Below are positions 1-9,893 of a DNA stretch of 64,000 nucleotides, piece after piece. How positions within the stretch are numbered: position 1 is the first letter of the stretch; the number at the start of each line of letters is the position of its first letter. The stretch covers positions 1,736,001 to 1,800,000 of the forward strand of contig NZ_CP059348.1 of the NCBI RefSeq assembly GCF_013702265.1. The letters run 5' to 3'. The notes under the pieces are model-generated. The model was not told the DNA's origin and searched no databases. It saw only the letters and a list, made by a program, of their open reading frames with translations. The position numbers and the translations under genes are program-made. The stretch comes from Providencia rettgeri (lineage in GTDB: Bacteria; Pseudomonadota; Gammaproteobacteria; Enterobacterales; Enterobacteriaceae).

Positions 1-67
1 AATGCGAGGGTGCAGACAGCGCCCCGTGGTTTTTTTGCATACGTACAGGTTGTATTAGAGGTAACTT

Positions 68-1537
68 GTGTCCACAACAAATAACAAAGAGGAAGTCAGT
101 CTTAACGCGTTTAAGCAACCTCGTTCATTCTATCTCATCTTTTCTATTGAACTCTGGGAACGTTTTGGTTACTACGGTCTTCAGGGGATCCTCCCAATCT
201 ATCTCAGCCAAGTGCTTGGCATGTCGGAAGCGGAATCTATTACGCTGTTCGCAGCATTCTCTGCACTGGTTTATGGCTTCGTTGCCATTGGTGGTTGGCT
301 AGGGGATAAAGTTTTAGGGACTAAGCGTGCGATTGTTCTTGGAACGGTAGTACTGATTGTCGGTTATGCCTTCGTTGCCTACTCTGGGCATGATGTGTCG
401 ATGGTTTATCTCGGCCTAGCTACCATTGCGGTAGGTAACGGTCTGTTTAAAGCGAACCCATCATCATTATTATCCACCTGTTATGACAAAAATGACCCAC
501 GTTTGGACGGTGCATTCACCATGTACTATATGTCCGTTAACATTGGTTCATTCTTCTCAATGCTGGCAACGCCATGGTTAGCAAAACATTACGGCTGGGA
601 TGTTGCATTCTCCCTCAGCGTAGTGGGTCTGATCATCACCTTAATTAACTTCTATATGTGCAAAAAATGGGTCGCAGACCACGGTTCAAAACCGGACTTT
701 GCACCTGTTGTTATCTCCAAATTACTGATGACTATCGTCGGTGTGGTTGCCCTGATTGCGATTTCAAACTGGTTACTGCACAACTTAGGCATTGCGCGTG
801 CGGCACTGGCGGTAATTTCTCTAGGTATTTTAGTTATCTTTATCAAAGAGATGATGGCGCTCAAAGGTATTGCTCGTCGCCGTATGGCAGTCGCGTTGAT
901 CCTGATGCTCGAAGCGATTGTTTTCTTCGTACTCTATAGCCAAATGCCAACCTCACTGAACTTCTTCGCACTGCATAACGTGGAGCATGAAGTTTTCGGT
1001 TTTGCGATTGAACCTGCTCAGTACCAAGCCTTAAACCCATTATGGATCATGATTGGTAGCCCAATTTTGGCGGCAATTTATAACAAAATGGGCGATAACT
1101 TACCGATGCCACATAAATTCGCTATCGGGATGTTACTGTGTTCTGCGGCGTTCTTAGTGCTGCCATTAGGCGCAAAATTCGCGAACGAAGCGGGTATTGT
1201 TTCTGTTCAATGGTTAGTTATCTGCTACGGTTTCCAAAGTATCGGTGAGCTGATGATTTCAGGTCTGGGTCTGGCGATGGTGGCACAGTTAGTTCCACAA
1301 CGTCTGATGGGCTTTATCATGGGCGCATGGTTCTTAACTAACTCTGCTGCGGCATTTATCGCGGGTTATGTTGCTTCTATGGCGGCTGCACCTCAAGGCG
1401 AAATCACCAGTAAAGTTGAATCACTGGCTGTCTACAGCGATGTATTTATGAAGATTGGTCTGGTAACGGGTGCGATTGCTATTGTGATGGTATTCACCGC
1501 GCCGTTATTAAACCGTATGACGCAAGAACAGCATTAA
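68..1537 (+). CDS. dtpA: Di-/tripeptide:proton symporter DtpA (POT/PTR2 family)
   Basis: Inner-membrane proton-coupled peptide transporter taking up di- and tripeptides. The 489-residue protein is hydrophobic throughout, as expected for a 14-helix POT carrier. The POT proton-coupling motif ExxERFxYY is present at residues 28-36 (E28, E31, R32, F33, Y35, Y36), and a second family signature ([12 protein letters not shown]) lies near residue 155. The N-terminal sequence SLNAFKQP and most of the length match E. coli DtpA (500 residues) as I recall it, and better than DtpB. The start is GTG at 68 preceded by GAGG at 58-61. An overlapping TTG frame at 66 is a shadow. The gene appears monocistronic and ends in a strong terminator. 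Only 67 bases of its upstream region are in the window, so regulation cannot be judged. Confidence 0.93.
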   Translation: MSTTNNKEEVSLNAFKQPRSFYLIFSIELWERFGYYGLQGILPIYLSQVLGMSEAESITLFAAFSALVYGFVAIGGWLGDKVLGTKRAIVLGTVVLIVGYAFVAYSGHDVSMVYLGLATIAVGNGLFKANPSSLLSTCYDKNDPRLDGAFTMYYMSVNIGSFFSMLATPWLAKHYGWDVAFSLSVVGLIITLINFYMCKKWVADHGSKPDFAPVVISKLLMTIVGVVALIAISNWLLHNLGIARAALAVISLGILVIFIKEMMALKGIARRRMAVALILMLEAIVFFVLYSQMPTSLNFFALHNVEHEVFGFAIEPAQYQALNPLWIMIGSPILAAIYNKMGDNLPMPHKFAIGMLLCSAAFLVLPLGAKFANEAGIVSVQWLVICYGFQSIGELMISGLGLAMVAQLVPQRLMGFIMGAWFLTNSAAAFIAGYVASMAAAPQGEITSKVESLAVYSDVFMKIGLVTGAIAIVMVFTAPLLNRMTQEQH

Positions 1538-1562
1538 TTTGTTCTGTCAGTGATAAAATTGA

Positions 1563-1592
1563 AAAGGGCGATAGAAATATCGCCCTTTTTTA
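1563..1592 (+). terminator. Rho-independent terminator of dtpA
   Basis: Stem AAAGGGCGAT/ATCGCCCTTT with a short loop, followed by a T-run, 25 bases after the dtpA stop codon. Confidence 0.85.
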
Positions 1593-1616
1593 ATGCATGA
1601 TTATTCAAAGCCTATG

Positions 1617-2600
1617 TTATTTAAAATACCGATTGCTAATTAATTTCATCGAACGGTTATTGCCGTTGACTAAAATGGTGCTCGCGCTGCGGCTATGCAG
1701 ATCATTCGAGATACCATTCATCAGGACCGTTGGCGTGATAGCCGTCGCCGAGAAAATCACATCGGACGTATTCACCATCATATCCAATGTTAAAATTTCT
1801 CCAATTTCGATGCCCATTTGTTGGCAACGAATCGCTTCTTGCGCCGCTAACAGTTTATTTTGTTCGGTATCTTCTTTGGCTTTATTACGTGGAACAAGAC
1901 GTGCTTGCATGTCGCCACCTAATGCACGGGCAATGGCTGCACTAATGATGCCTTCTGGTGCACCACCGATACCATACATCATATCAATAGGGTGCTCTGG
2001 TAAGATTGTTAGCAGTGATGCAAGAACATCGCCGTCAGGAATGGTGATGACGTTGGCGCCAAAGTTACGGATGGTTTTAATAATGTGCTGGTGGCGAGGT
2101 TTATCGAGAATGGCAATGTTAAGCATGGAAATTGGCTTATCCAATGCCGCAGAGAGAAACTCGAGGTTTTTTTCTAATGGATTTTTTAGGTGAACGGCAT
2201 CCTTTGCTGCTGCACCGACGACCATTTTTTCCATATACATATCGGGGGCTTGCAGCAATGTTCCTGTTGGTGCGGCCGCTAAAACGGCAATGGCATTGTG
2301 CTCATTACATGCCACCATCCGGGTGCCATCAATGGGGTCGACCGCGATATCTAAATGATGTTCGCTAGATTGCTTGCCGACTTGCTCACCAATATACAGC
2401 ATTGGCGCTTCGTCAATTTCCCCTTCGCCAATTACGATTTTTCCATGAAAATCAATTTCATTGAGTCGATTTCGCATGGCTTCAACCGCAGCGTTATCCG
2501 CCGCATTTTTATCTTGTTTCCCTACCCATTCAAACGCGGCAATGGCGGCAACTTCCGTCACTGATGCGATAGCAGACGCGAGTTCATCGCTAATTTTCAT
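1617..2600 (-). CDS. glpX: Fructose-1,6-bisphosphatase class II GlpX
   Basis: Hydrolyses fructose-1,6-bisphosphate to fructose-6-phosphate in gluconeogenesis; cytoplasmic and metal dependent. The 327-residue length fits the family (E. coli GlpX is 336). The metal/phosphate signature DPIDGTR is at residues 88-94, and the upstream acidic motif GEGEIDEAP lies near 58-66. The start is ATG at 2600 with GGATCAC upstream. In E. coli glpX follows glpFK; here it stands alone between dtpA and an AEC permease, so it is not co-transcribed with glycerol genes in this window. The gene converges on dtpA. Confidence 0.93.
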   Translation of the reverse strand: MKISDELASAIASVTEVAAIAAFEWVGKQDKNAADNAAVEAMRNRLNEIDFHGKIVIGEGEIDEAPMLYIGEQVGKQSSEHHLDIAVDPIDGTRMVACNEHNAIAVLAAAPTGTLLQAPDMYMEKMVVGAAAKDAVHLKNPLEKNLEFLSAALDKPISMLNIAILDKPRHQHIIKTIRNFGANVITIPDGDVLASLLTILPEHPIDMMYGIGGAPEGIISAAIARALGGDMQARLVPRNKAKEDTEQNKLLAAQEAIRCQQMGIEIGEILTLDMMVNTSDVIFSATAITPTVLMNGISNDLHSRSASTILVNGNNRSMKLISNRYFK

Positions 2601-2726
2601 TTTGGTGTGATCCCTAGGACTAAAAAATTATCGCGCCTATGATACGTTTTTTGTGATCAACTTGGTAATTTTTTGGCGAATAAAACGGCGTTTTATTGAG
2701 GTTAAAGCGGAAAGTTAAGGAATGGA

Positions 2727-2752
2727 AAGGGCGGAGCGAACTCCGCCATTTG
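2727..2752 (-). terminator. Hairpin downstream of the AEC permease gene
   Basis: Stem GGCGGAG/CTCCGCC just after the stop of the minus-strand gene, followed on that strand by CCTTTCC rather than a clean U-run. It is probably a weak intrinsic terminator. Confidence 0.5.
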
Positions 2753-2768
2753 ACATATCAAAGACGCA

Positions 2769-3692
2769 TTACAGCATTTCGACGATGGTGATCCCGCCAA
2801 TAATTGAAATCAATGCCGCAATGGTACTGAGTAATACGGTTCCCGCAGAGGTTTCAGTATAGGCTTTATTACTGATAGCTAACGCAGGTACAGCCGTTGC
2901 CGTCGGTAATACACCGATAATAAATGCCGCTTTTAATAAATCACTTTGTAACCCTAATGCGAGGCCAGTTCCAAGAATAAGCGCCGCCTGTACAAAGTTT
3001 TTCACAAAAACGTTAAAGATAATTTCTTTATTGATTGTGAGTTTAATACCGGAAAGTAATAAACCGAGGAAGAAGAGGGCCACACCACCTGCCGTTTTCC
3101 CGAGTTCATTGACTGAGTTTTGTAGGATTTCAGGTAATTTTACGCCACAAATTGCCAGAATTGCCCCTAAAACAGGCAGGAAAACTAATGGCTGAATGAC
3201 GGCTTTACCAACAGACTTCAGAATACCATTGCCATTTGCTGATCCGCTGATCATTAATAAGGTAAATGGAATGATGATGACGGTATAAATTAAGTTACCG
3301 AGAACCATGGCAATTAAACCGGATGAACCGACAGTTGCCAGTAAAACGGGTGGCCCACAGTACGCCATATCTGGGAATGAAACAGACAATGCTTGCATCG
3401 CAGCATCGGTTTTATTGTGACGGAAAAATACTTTACCGACCACAAAACCAATGACATAGGATGCAATTAACCCGACTGCTAGTGCTATCAAGTAATCCAC
3501 ATTCAGTAAAACTGAAGGAGGGGCTTGAACGGCAGCAAGGAATAATGCAAATGGTAAGGCGATTTTGACAACAAAGTCGGCAAACGCTTGCGAATATTCC
3601 CGTTTCACGAAGCCATATTTACCCGATAACCACCCTACGGCAAGACCGAGTACGATGGGACTTAGGGCTTCAAGTATTATGTGTAATAACAT
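2769..3692 (-). CDS. AEC-family permease (auxin efflux carrier-like, possible organic-acid transporter)
   Basis: Predicted inner-membrane carrier of the AEC (auxin efflux carrier, MdcF/YfdV-like) family; bacterial members move small organic acids, but the substrate here cannot be read from sequence. The 307-residue product has about ten hydrophobic segments in two halves, the N-terminal half starting LSPIVLGLAVGWLSG and the C-terminal half ending with GTVLLSTIAALISIIGG, which is typical of the family fold. The start is ATG at 3692 close to AGGTATTCC-like sequence. No decarboxylase or malonate genes adjoin it, so assignment as a malonate carrier would be a guess. Upstream is an AT-rich spacer shared with the divergent DUF2339 gene. 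Confidence 0.8.
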   Translation of the reverse strand: MLLHIILEALSPIVLGLAVGWLSGKYGFVKREYSQAFADFVVKIALPFALFLAAVQAPPSVLLNVDYLIALAVGLIASYVIGFVVGKVFFRHNKTDAAMQALSVSFPDMAYCGPPVLLATVGSSGLIAMVLGNLIYTVIIIPFTLLMISGSANGNGILKSVGKAVIQPLVFLPVLGAILAICGVKLPEILQNSVNELGKTAGGVALFFLGLLLSGIKLTINKEIIFNVFVKNFVQAALILGTGLALGLQSDLLKAAFIIGVLPTATAVPALAISNKAYTETSAGTVLLSTIAALISIIGGITIVEML

Positions 3693-4201
3693 AGGTATTC
3701 CTTTGCGTTATTTAGGACAATACATATTTTTTAAATATATCGATAAAAGACAGTCGTTATTTGTTAAATAACTTATTGGTGAATTTGTCTATAAATTAAT
3801 AACATAATCACACGAAAATACACCTATTATCTGCATATTTTCCCTAATAAATAAAAAGTATCAAAAATGGATTATTGAAATTAATAAGTTATTAATAAAG
3901 TAATAGAGGATTGAGTGGTGAGAAAAATAATTATTTGAAAATGTGTTTTTCTGGTCTGAAAAATATTAAAAATGTACTATCATTTTATGATAGTTAAATA
4001 ATAAGATGATAGAATAGATTAATTCGTGAATACTCTTAAAAAGAGTTATTTTGTAACAGTTTGTTACCCACTGTTGGCAATTTAGTTATTCGTCTCTAAA
4101 CTAGGACGATTATTGAATAATGTCGATTGATACTGTGTATTCTAAGATCCTGTTAACTAATCTTGGGTTACTGGCATTGGATTAAAGAAGGAAACCTATT
4201 T
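3693..4201. other. AT-rich divergent intergenic region with a 7-bp inverted repeat
   Basis: A spacer of about 500 bases between the AEC permease (minus) and the DUF2339 gene (plus). It is very AT-rich. The only clear structure is a perfect inverted repeat ACTATCA-5-TGATAGT at 3976-3994. No RNA gene or credible ORF is seen. Confidence 0.6.
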
Positions 4202-6964
4202 GTGGATACATGGATACTCCTAGGGCTCATTTTAATTGCGTTTGTGATAGTTGCCCCTGTGCTAGCTATCATTGCGATTAATCGCACTGGTCGAATGCAA
4301 TACCAAATTAACCAGTTAAACCAAAAGGTTGCCTCGTTAGAAGCCGAAATAGCTCGTGATAACGGCCTTCAGCCTGTTCACGCTATTGATATGGATGAAG
4401 AAAATCCAGTATCCCATCAAGGTGATATCCAACATAATAAGTATCAAGTGGATGCACTTGAAATTGCAATCCAAGATACTCAACGCCAAGATCCTCAACA
4501 CCAAGCACCTCAAATTATGCCGCAGCCGGTGGCAGTGTCCAGTGACAAACAAGTTAATGCAGTTAACCCAAATCGTTTTGATAAGCCAAAGCCAAGTCAG
4601 GCGACATCATCTCAGAATAAAACAGAAGATAAATCCATTTTTGCCCATTTCTTCACGTGGCTAGTGACAGGTAATCCGCTGGCGAAGATAGGAATTTTAT
4701 TATTATTTTTAGGTGTTGCCTATTTACTGAATTACAGCGTACAAAATGAGATTATTTCACCTGAGCTAAGGCTTGTCTTCAGTGCGGCGGGTTGTTTAGT
4801 TTTACTAGGTACAGGTTGGTGGTTACGCACGAAGAAAGCGTTATTTGGTCTGATATTACAAGGCGGCGCTATTGGCTGCTTATACATTACCGTTTTTGCC
4901 GCTTTCAAGTTATACACCATGATCCCCTATGGATTTGCATTTGCGGCGATGCTAATAATCTGTTGTGCAAGTATTGGGTTGGCATTATTACAGCGTACGA
5001 TTAGCTTAGCAATTTTAGCGTCGTTAGGGGGTTATTTAGCGCCAATATTACTGTCCACTGGGGGCGGTAGCCATATTGTTTTATTCTCCTATTACTTAAT
5101 GTTGTCGATAGGGATTTTAGTTATCAGCTTCTGGCAAGCATGGCGCCCGTTAAATTTAGTCGGCATGTTTATGACTTATGGCGTGGCAATACTATGGGGA
5201 ATGGACAATTATCATTATGATTATTATCTATCATGCCAGCTATTTATTATTGCTAATTTGATTGTATTCAACGCATTAACTCAGTTATTCGCTTTACGCT
5301 TCGAACATAATAAACAGCTCGTTGTTGATAATACGCTATTATTTTTCCCTCCATTAATGAGTATCGCCTTGCAATTTGCTATTTCGGATGGCATCGGATT
5401 ATTGCCAGCATTTATTTCTCTGCTTATCGGTTTACTGTATCTCATTGCCAGTTTACAGCTTCATAAACGCTTTAATGCTGCGGGCAAGAATATGGCTCTA
5501 GGTAATATCATTATTGGGGCTAGCTTCGTAACCTTGGCCGTACCGCTTGCCTTGTCATTTGGATGGACGACGATTGTTTGGTCATTACAAGGTTTCGCTA
5601 TGCTGTGGTTTGCCCTCAATCAAGGGCATAAAAAATTAGCGTTGCTGTCGTCATTGCTTATTGCTGTTAGCGCTTTAATGATATTAAGTGACTATCCATA
5701 TTATTATTGGAGCGATAATGTTATTTACATGCTACCGAGCCTGATAGCCGCTTGTTTCTGTGCTGGCGGGTTATTTCATGTGCGCCAGAAAGACGCGAGC
5801 TATTTTACCGCGCTCAGTTATGCATTTTTGCTCCTTGGGTTATTAGTTTGGTTCGCCTGGGTGCCCGAGTTTACTGACATGCTGTCATGGAACAGTGAAA
5901 CGGAAAGCTTAATTATTTTGGCTGTGGTGCTGATCTCAGCATGGTGCTGGCGTCTTGGTGGTCAAAAAATCAATTGGATACCATTAGTTTTATGCCAGTT
6001 TTCATTATGGGCAGTGGCTTACTATTACTTAACATTAGATTTTATTTATGCAGAAAATCCGATGGGGCGTGGTGAGGGTTCACTGATTTGGCCTGTTATC
6101 TTGGGCAGTTCAGTTCTGTATGTGATGCACGCTTATCGTACCCAAAACTTGTATATTCGACGTGGAATGCACGTTGCCAACCTATGGTTAATTATTGGGT
6201 TTGGTGCGACGCAAGTTAACTGGTTTGTGGCTAACCTTCCGTGGGGAATGCACGAACTGGGTTACTTTATCTACATTATGTCGATAACCTTAGTGGTATT
6301 AATTCTCTACTGGTTGCAACATAACAAATTTGTACCAATGCGCCGTAAAGGCTTGTTGTATTGGTATAGTCTATTACCACTTATGGCAGTGCTGGTGGTG
6401 CTTTCATATTGGTCAAACTTTGAAGATGGCAAACTCACGTTTTGGAGTTACGTCCCATTAGTTAACCCGCTAGATGAAGCGGGATTATTTAGCATTGCAG
6501 CGTTGTTATTGATGCGCAAAGGTTTTATCGAGAAACTAAGAAAAATAACGCCTATTGAAATTGGGGTAGTGAAAGGTTTAATGGTGGTGATCATTGGATT
6601 AGCTATCTTCTGGTATAACGGCATCATTCTTCGTGCGACAGCTGATTTCGCGAATATTCCTTGGAATGAGAATATCTTATTTGATTCGCGTCTCGTTCAA
6701 ACGGTGCTTTCCATTAGCTGGGCGATAGCCGCGCTATTCTGCATGGTGATTGCAGCCGTGAAGAAAAGTCGAGCATGGTGGGTTGGTGGTGCAGCGATTT
6801 TTGCTTGCGTGATCGCAAAACTATTTCTTATTGATGTGTATGGGCAGGATGGCATTTCCCGTGCGGTCTCTTTTATTGCCGTGGCGGTGTTGATCTTGGT
6901 TGTGGGTTATTTTTCCCCATTACCACCAAAGCATAAAACGGACATTGAGGTACAGGATAAATAG
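4202..6964 (+). CDS. DUF2339 multi-spanning membrane protein
   Basis: Very hydrophobic protein of about 920 residues belonging, by layout, to the DUF2339 family, which has no assigned biochemical function. It has one N-terminal membrane helix (DTWILLGLILIAF), a hydrophilic part with a short coiled coil (NQLNQKVASLEAEIA) and a Q/P-rich linker to about residue 140, then more than twenty membrane segments to the C terminus. The open frame extends upstream to a TTG at 4163, but GTG at 4202 is the better start: AAGAAGGA lies 9 bases upstream and the helix then begins directly. The stop overlaps the start of the DUF3999 gene, so the two are translationally coupled and likely act together in the envelope. 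Confidence 0.85.
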   Translation: MDTWILLGLILIAFVIVAPVLAIIAINRTGRMQYQINQLNQKVASLEAEIARDNGLQPVHAIDMDEENPVSHQGDIQHNKYQVDALEIAIQDTQRQDPQHQAPQIMPQPVAVSSDKQVNAVNPNRFDKPKPSQATSSQNKTEDKSIFAHFFTWLVTGNPLAKIGILLLFLGVAYLLNYSVQNEIISPELRLVFSAAGCLVLLGTGWWLRTKKALFGLILQGGAIGCLYITVFAAFKLYTMIPYGFAFAAMLIICCASIGLALLQRTISLAILASLGGYLAPILLSTGGGSHIVLFSYYLMLSIGILVISFWQAWRPLNLVGMFMTYGVAILWGMDNYHYDYYLSCQLFIIANLIVFNALTQLFALRFEHNKQLVVDNTLLFFPPLMSIALQFAISDGIGLLPAFISLLIGLLYLIASLQLHKRFNAAGKNMALGNIIIGASFVTLAVPLALSFGWTTIVWSLQGFAMLWFALNQGHKKLALLSSLLIAVSALMILSDYPYYYWSDNVIYMLPSLIAACFCAGGLFHVRQKDASYFTALSYAFLLLGLLVWFAWVPEFTDMLSWNSETESLIILAVVLISAWCWRLGGQKINWIPLVLCQFSLWAVAYYYLTLDFIYAENPMGRGEGSLIWPVILGSSVLYVMHAYRTQNLYIRRGMHVANLWLIIGFGATQVNWFVANLPWGMHELGYFIYIMSITLVVLILYWLQHNKFVPMRRKGLLYWYSLLPLMAVLVVLSYWSNFEDGKLTFWSYVPLVNPLDEAGLFSIAALLLMRKGFIEKLRKITPIEIGVVKGLMVVIIGLAIFWYNGIILRATADFANIPWNENILFDSRLVQTVLSISWAIAALFCMVIAAVKKSRAWWVGGAAIFACVIAKLFLIDVYGQDGISRAVSFIAVAVLILVVGYFSPLPPKHKTDIEVQDK

Positions 6965-8496
6965 TGATGAACTGCATGAAAATAGCCGTGAAAAACCTAA
7001 CAACATTAGGTGCATGGGGCGCTCTCTTTTCCTCAATATGCTTATTATCATTTGGAAGCTATGCTAGCGATTCTAAAGCCAATGACCTTAGCGCTAATGA
7101 TTCTAAGCAAGCAAGCCCTTACGATTTTTATCAAGGAGAAGAGCTTACCACTCCGGATAGAAGCAGCCCGTTTTACTGGTTAGAGTTACCCGCAGCAGCC
7201 TATATGGGATCTGCGTATCCAGATACTCTGCAAGATATTCGTATTTTCAATGGAACAGGGAATGAAATTCCAACGGCGTTATTTTTCGATACCAATAAAT
7301 CTGTTGCGACGACCAATGTTAAATTTAATTTTCAACGCTTAGTCACTCGTGCAGATAATGTGAACCCTAACGATGATGCTCAATTTGATAGCCAATATAT
7401 ACTGGTGGAAGCTGAGCCAGGTAAAACAACCCGTATTGAATTGCCGAATTTACAACGAAAAGATAAAACCAATTATCAAGCCTATTTACTGACGCGTGAT
7501 CAACTCAAAGACAACGGTGTTTTATCGACTTTAGATTTAGGTTGGGCTCAGAATAATCAGGACTGGCAAGCCAAAGTTTTTGTTTATTACAGTACTGATA
7601 AGAAAAACTGGGTAAATATTGCATCGAATCAACCTGTCATGAGCCTGAAATTAGACTCAGGCGTTGTGGCGAGTAATACCATTGAATTATTAAGAGGGGA
7701 AAGTACAGGCCCCGTCGCGCCATACTTGATGTTAGTAACAGTTAGTGCACCAGAGAGTGATACTCCACTTCTTCAATCTGTGACAGGATTGCTGTATGTG
7801 ATGAACTCTTTCCATCGTCAGGAATCTTTCCTCTTTGAAGTGACGAACGATGGTATCACTCGAGAGCAAGTGATTTATCGCTTGCCAACGCCGCAACCAT
7901 TGAATGAAATCAGCATTAAGCTACAACAATCTAATCGCGTGGTACCGCTGAAAATAGAATATATTGCCAATAGTGATGAGGAGTGGAAATTGTTGGCGAA
8001 TGTGATGGTTTTCAACCAAATCAATGATGGTGATAAAGCGAGCAATCCTAATTTAATGATCCACGATAAGCAAATTAAAGGGCTTAGAATAACGGCATTA
8101 AAAGGCAGTTGGGATGAGTTGCCACCTACGATTTATGGGTTGCGTGATGCCGTGAATTTGATTGTGAATATACAAGGAGCTTCGCCTTATTTGCTTGTGT
8201 GGGGAAATAAACAAGCCACCTTAGATAATGTTAATTACACTCAACTTATTGGTAAAAATGAAAGTGTTGAAAACGTGATGGAGGATTTCCCTGAAATCAC
8301 AACGACAGGTAAAGTATTGGAATTAGGTGGTGTGGAGAAAAGAACCCAAGATAAGCCCGTGGAAGAAGGCTTACATTGGATGACTATCGCATTATGGGTG
8401 TTGCTTGTTGTCGGTATTTTCGCGCTGCTTTATTTCTGCTGGTATCTTTTCAAAGAGGTTGGGTCATCAAATAAATCCAACTCAGACGATCTTTAA
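6964..8496 (+). CDS. DUF3999 envelope protein, partner of the DUF2339 protein
   Basis: Protein of about 510 residues with an N-terminal hydrophobic signal (LGAWGALFSSICLLSFGSYA, ending near residue 36), a large polar region rich in beta-type sequence presumably in the periplasm, and one C-terminal membrane helix (WMTIALWVLLVVGIFALLYF) followed by a short cytoplasmic tail. This is the DUF3999 arrangement, and DUF3999 genes commonly follow DUF2339 genes. The GTG at 6964 overlaps the preceding stop by one base; ATG at 6967 is equally possible. The function is unknown; a role in cell-envelope maintenance or glycan handling is inference only. Confidence 0.82.
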   Translation: MMNCMKIAVKNLTTLGAWGALFSSICLLSFGSYASDSKANDLSANDSKQASPYDFYQGEELTTPDRSSPFYWLELPAAAYMGSAYPDTLQDIRIFNGTGNEIPTALFFDTNKSVATTNVKFNFQRLVTRADNVNPNDDAQFDSQYILVEAEPGKTTRIELPNLQRKDKTNYQAYLLTRDQLKDNGVLSTLDLGWAQNNQDWQAKVFVYYSTDKKNWVNIASNQPVMSLKLDSGVVASNTIELLRGESTGPVAPYLMLVTVSAPESDTPLLQSVTGLLYVMNSFHRQESFLFEVTNDGITREQVIYRLPTPQPLNEISIKLQQSNRVVPLKIEYIANSDEEWKLLANVMVFNQINDGDKASNPNLMIHDKQIKGLRITALKGSWDELPPTIYGLRDAVNLIVNIQGASPYLLVWGNKQATLDNVNYTQLIGKNESVENVMEDFPEITTTGKVLELGGVEKRTQDKPVEEGLHWMTIALWVLLVVGIFALLYFCWYLFKEVGSSNKSNSDDL

Positions 8497-8500
8497 TTAA

Positions 8501-8527
8501 AAAAGGAACCTTAGGTTCCTTTTTTTG
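8501..8527 (+). terminator. Terminator of the DUF2339-DUF3999 operon
   Basis: Stem AAAAGGAACC/GGTTCCTTTT with a short loop and a T-run, immediately after the DUF3999 stop. Confidence 0.88.
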
Positions 8528-8557
8528 AATCCATCTGCATCAATAGAGGACTGGATC

Positions 8558-8968
8558 ATGCCTAAAGGACAGTGTTTATGTGGGTCAGTAAAACTGACTA
8601 TCAATCAGCCTATCGATACCGTTCATGTTTGCCATTGTGGCATGTGCCTAAAATGGAATGGCGGCCCAGGAATGACCATTGGCTATGAAGGTGAGCCTGA
8701 AATTGAAGGTAGCGAGTTCATTACCCGTTTTGCTTCATCAGAATGGGCTGAAAGGGCTTTCTGTAAGCAGTGTGGTACTCACCTATTTTATCACCTGCAT
8801 TCGCCGTCAACGTATTACATTTCAGCCCCGCTATTTGAAGAAAGCAAAAATGCTAAAATGGGAACGCAGATTTATATTGATTGTAAGCCGAGTTATTATA
8901 ATTTTGCTGAAAAGACGCCAATGCTAACTGAGCAAGATATATTGAATCTGTTCGCCAACAAATCCTAA
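8558..8968 (+). CDS. GFA-family (CENP-V/GFA domain) zinc-binding protein
   Basis: A 136-residue single-domain protein of the glutathione-dependent formaldehyde-activating enzyme (GFA) fold. The zinc ligands are all present: C6 and C8 (CLCGSV), C25, C27 and C30 (CHCGMC), and C69 and C72 (CKQCG). The family name derives from Gfa of Paracoccus, but most stand-alone members have no demonstrated activity, so only metal binding is well supported. The frame is open from a TTG at 8525, which lies inside the preceding terminator; ATG at 8558 with AGAGGA 7 bases upstream is the convincing start. It is monocistronic, with a hairpin after it. Confidence 0.85.
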   Translation: MPKGQCLCGSVKLTINQPIDTVHVCHCGMCLKWNGGPGMTIGYEGEPEIEGSEFITRFASSEWAERAFCKQCGTHLFYHLHSPSTYYISAPLFEESKNAKMGTQIYIDCKPSYYNFAEKTPMLTEQDILNLFANKS

Positions 8969-8979
8969 ACGCCAATCTT

Positions 8980-9004
8980 ATAGCAGGTATTATTGCCTGC
9001 TATT
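8980..9004. terminator. Hairpin downstream of the GFA gene
   Basis: Stem TAGCAGG/CCTGCTA with a central loop, followed by TTTATCTT. A likely weak intrinsic terminator. Confidence 0.6.
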
Positions 9005-9181
9005 TATCTTAAGGTAATCTAAACATTCATTTGTAATGTCAGCGTCAAAAATTTCAATTATAATTAAGCCATTCTATTTTGTTTTTTACATAATGTTGAA
9101 AGGTTATGCTTAATCTAAGGTAAATAGAAAAGGATAAATTATCTATTTTAAACGTAGGGAGAGTAACCTGAGGAATGATTA

Positions 9182-9598
9182 ATGAATAATATGAAAGGAA
9201 TGCGCCACGCTAGTAATATCGCTTGGGTATTACAATGGGTCCTTAACGTAGGTCTAATTGTGCTTGCTGCGGTGTTAGTTTTCTTTCTAGCAAAAGAAAC
9301 ATTTACGATGGCATCGTTAATGTTTGGAGGTAACCAAGAGGCTAAAGCGTATGAGCTTTTAGAAGGAATTGTCATTTACTTTCTGTACTTTGAGTTTATT
9401 GCTTTGATTATAAAGTATTTTATGTCAGGTTATCATTTCCCATTACGCTATTTTATCTACATTGGTATTACGGCAATTATCCGTCTGATTATTGTTGACC
9501 ACAGTGATCCGATGACTACACTACTGCATGCTGGCGCTATTTTAGTGTTAGTAGTTGCACTTTATATTGCTAATACTGAAAAACTAAAACGTGAATAA
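9182..9598 (+). CDS. psiE: Phosphate-starvation-inducible protein PsiE
   Basis: Small inner-membrane protein, 138 residues (E. coli PsiE 136), with four hydrophobic segments. The segment [19 protein letters not shown] and the following [20 protein letters not shown] are nearly identical to E. coli PsiE, as is the C-terminal KLKRE. Its molecular role is not established; in E. coli it is induced by phosphate starvation and under Crp control. The start is ATG at 9182 after TGAGGAATGATTA. I looked for two Pho-box half-sites 11 bases apart upstream and found no convincing pair, so PhoB control is not shown here. Confidence 0.92.
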   Translation: MNNMKGMRHASNIAWVLQWVLNVGLIVLAAVLVFFLAKETFTMASLMFGGNQEAKAYELLEGIVIYFLYFEFIALIIKYFMSGYHFPLRYFIYIGITAIIRLIIVDHSDPMTTLLHAGAILVLVVALYIANTEKLKRE

Positions 9599-9621
9599 TA
9601 ATCTTTAGATTAATTTATCAA

Positions 9622-9660
9622 TCACGCTAAAGTGAATAATAATCATTTCCTTTAGCGTGA
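9622..9660. terminator. Long hairpin after psiE
   Basis: Perfect 11-bp inverted repeat TCACGCTAAAG/CTTTAGCGTGA with a 17-base loop. There is no U-run on either strand, so it is either a weak terminator or a transcript-stabilising stem. The rest of the 295-base spacer before the AbgT gene is AT-rich and featureless. Confidence 0.5.
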
Positions 9661-9893
9661 GCTTAAATAAATAAAAAAATGACTTAAACAATATAAAGCG
9701 AGATTAAGCATAAGCTAAAATAAAATTTCAGACAGTTGGATTTAGAATAAAACTAATAATATAAGCATTATTAACTAGAAAGATTACCTGCTTTTTATTC
9801 TATTAAAATAAAGTAAGAAAGTGTTTTACTTTTCTAAATGGGTTATTTACTGTGATAAAGTTTCTATTCTAATAACATAAGTAACTTGCAACT

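Noticed and set aside
1597-2193. Long plus-strand open frame antisense to glpX
   Set aside because: The minus-strand frame encodes a clear GlpX; the other has no ribosome-binding site or family features.
9020-9090. Possible Pho box upstream of psiE
   Set aside because: ATGTCAG and CGTCAAA occur, but not as two CTGTCAT-like half-sites at 11-base spacing.
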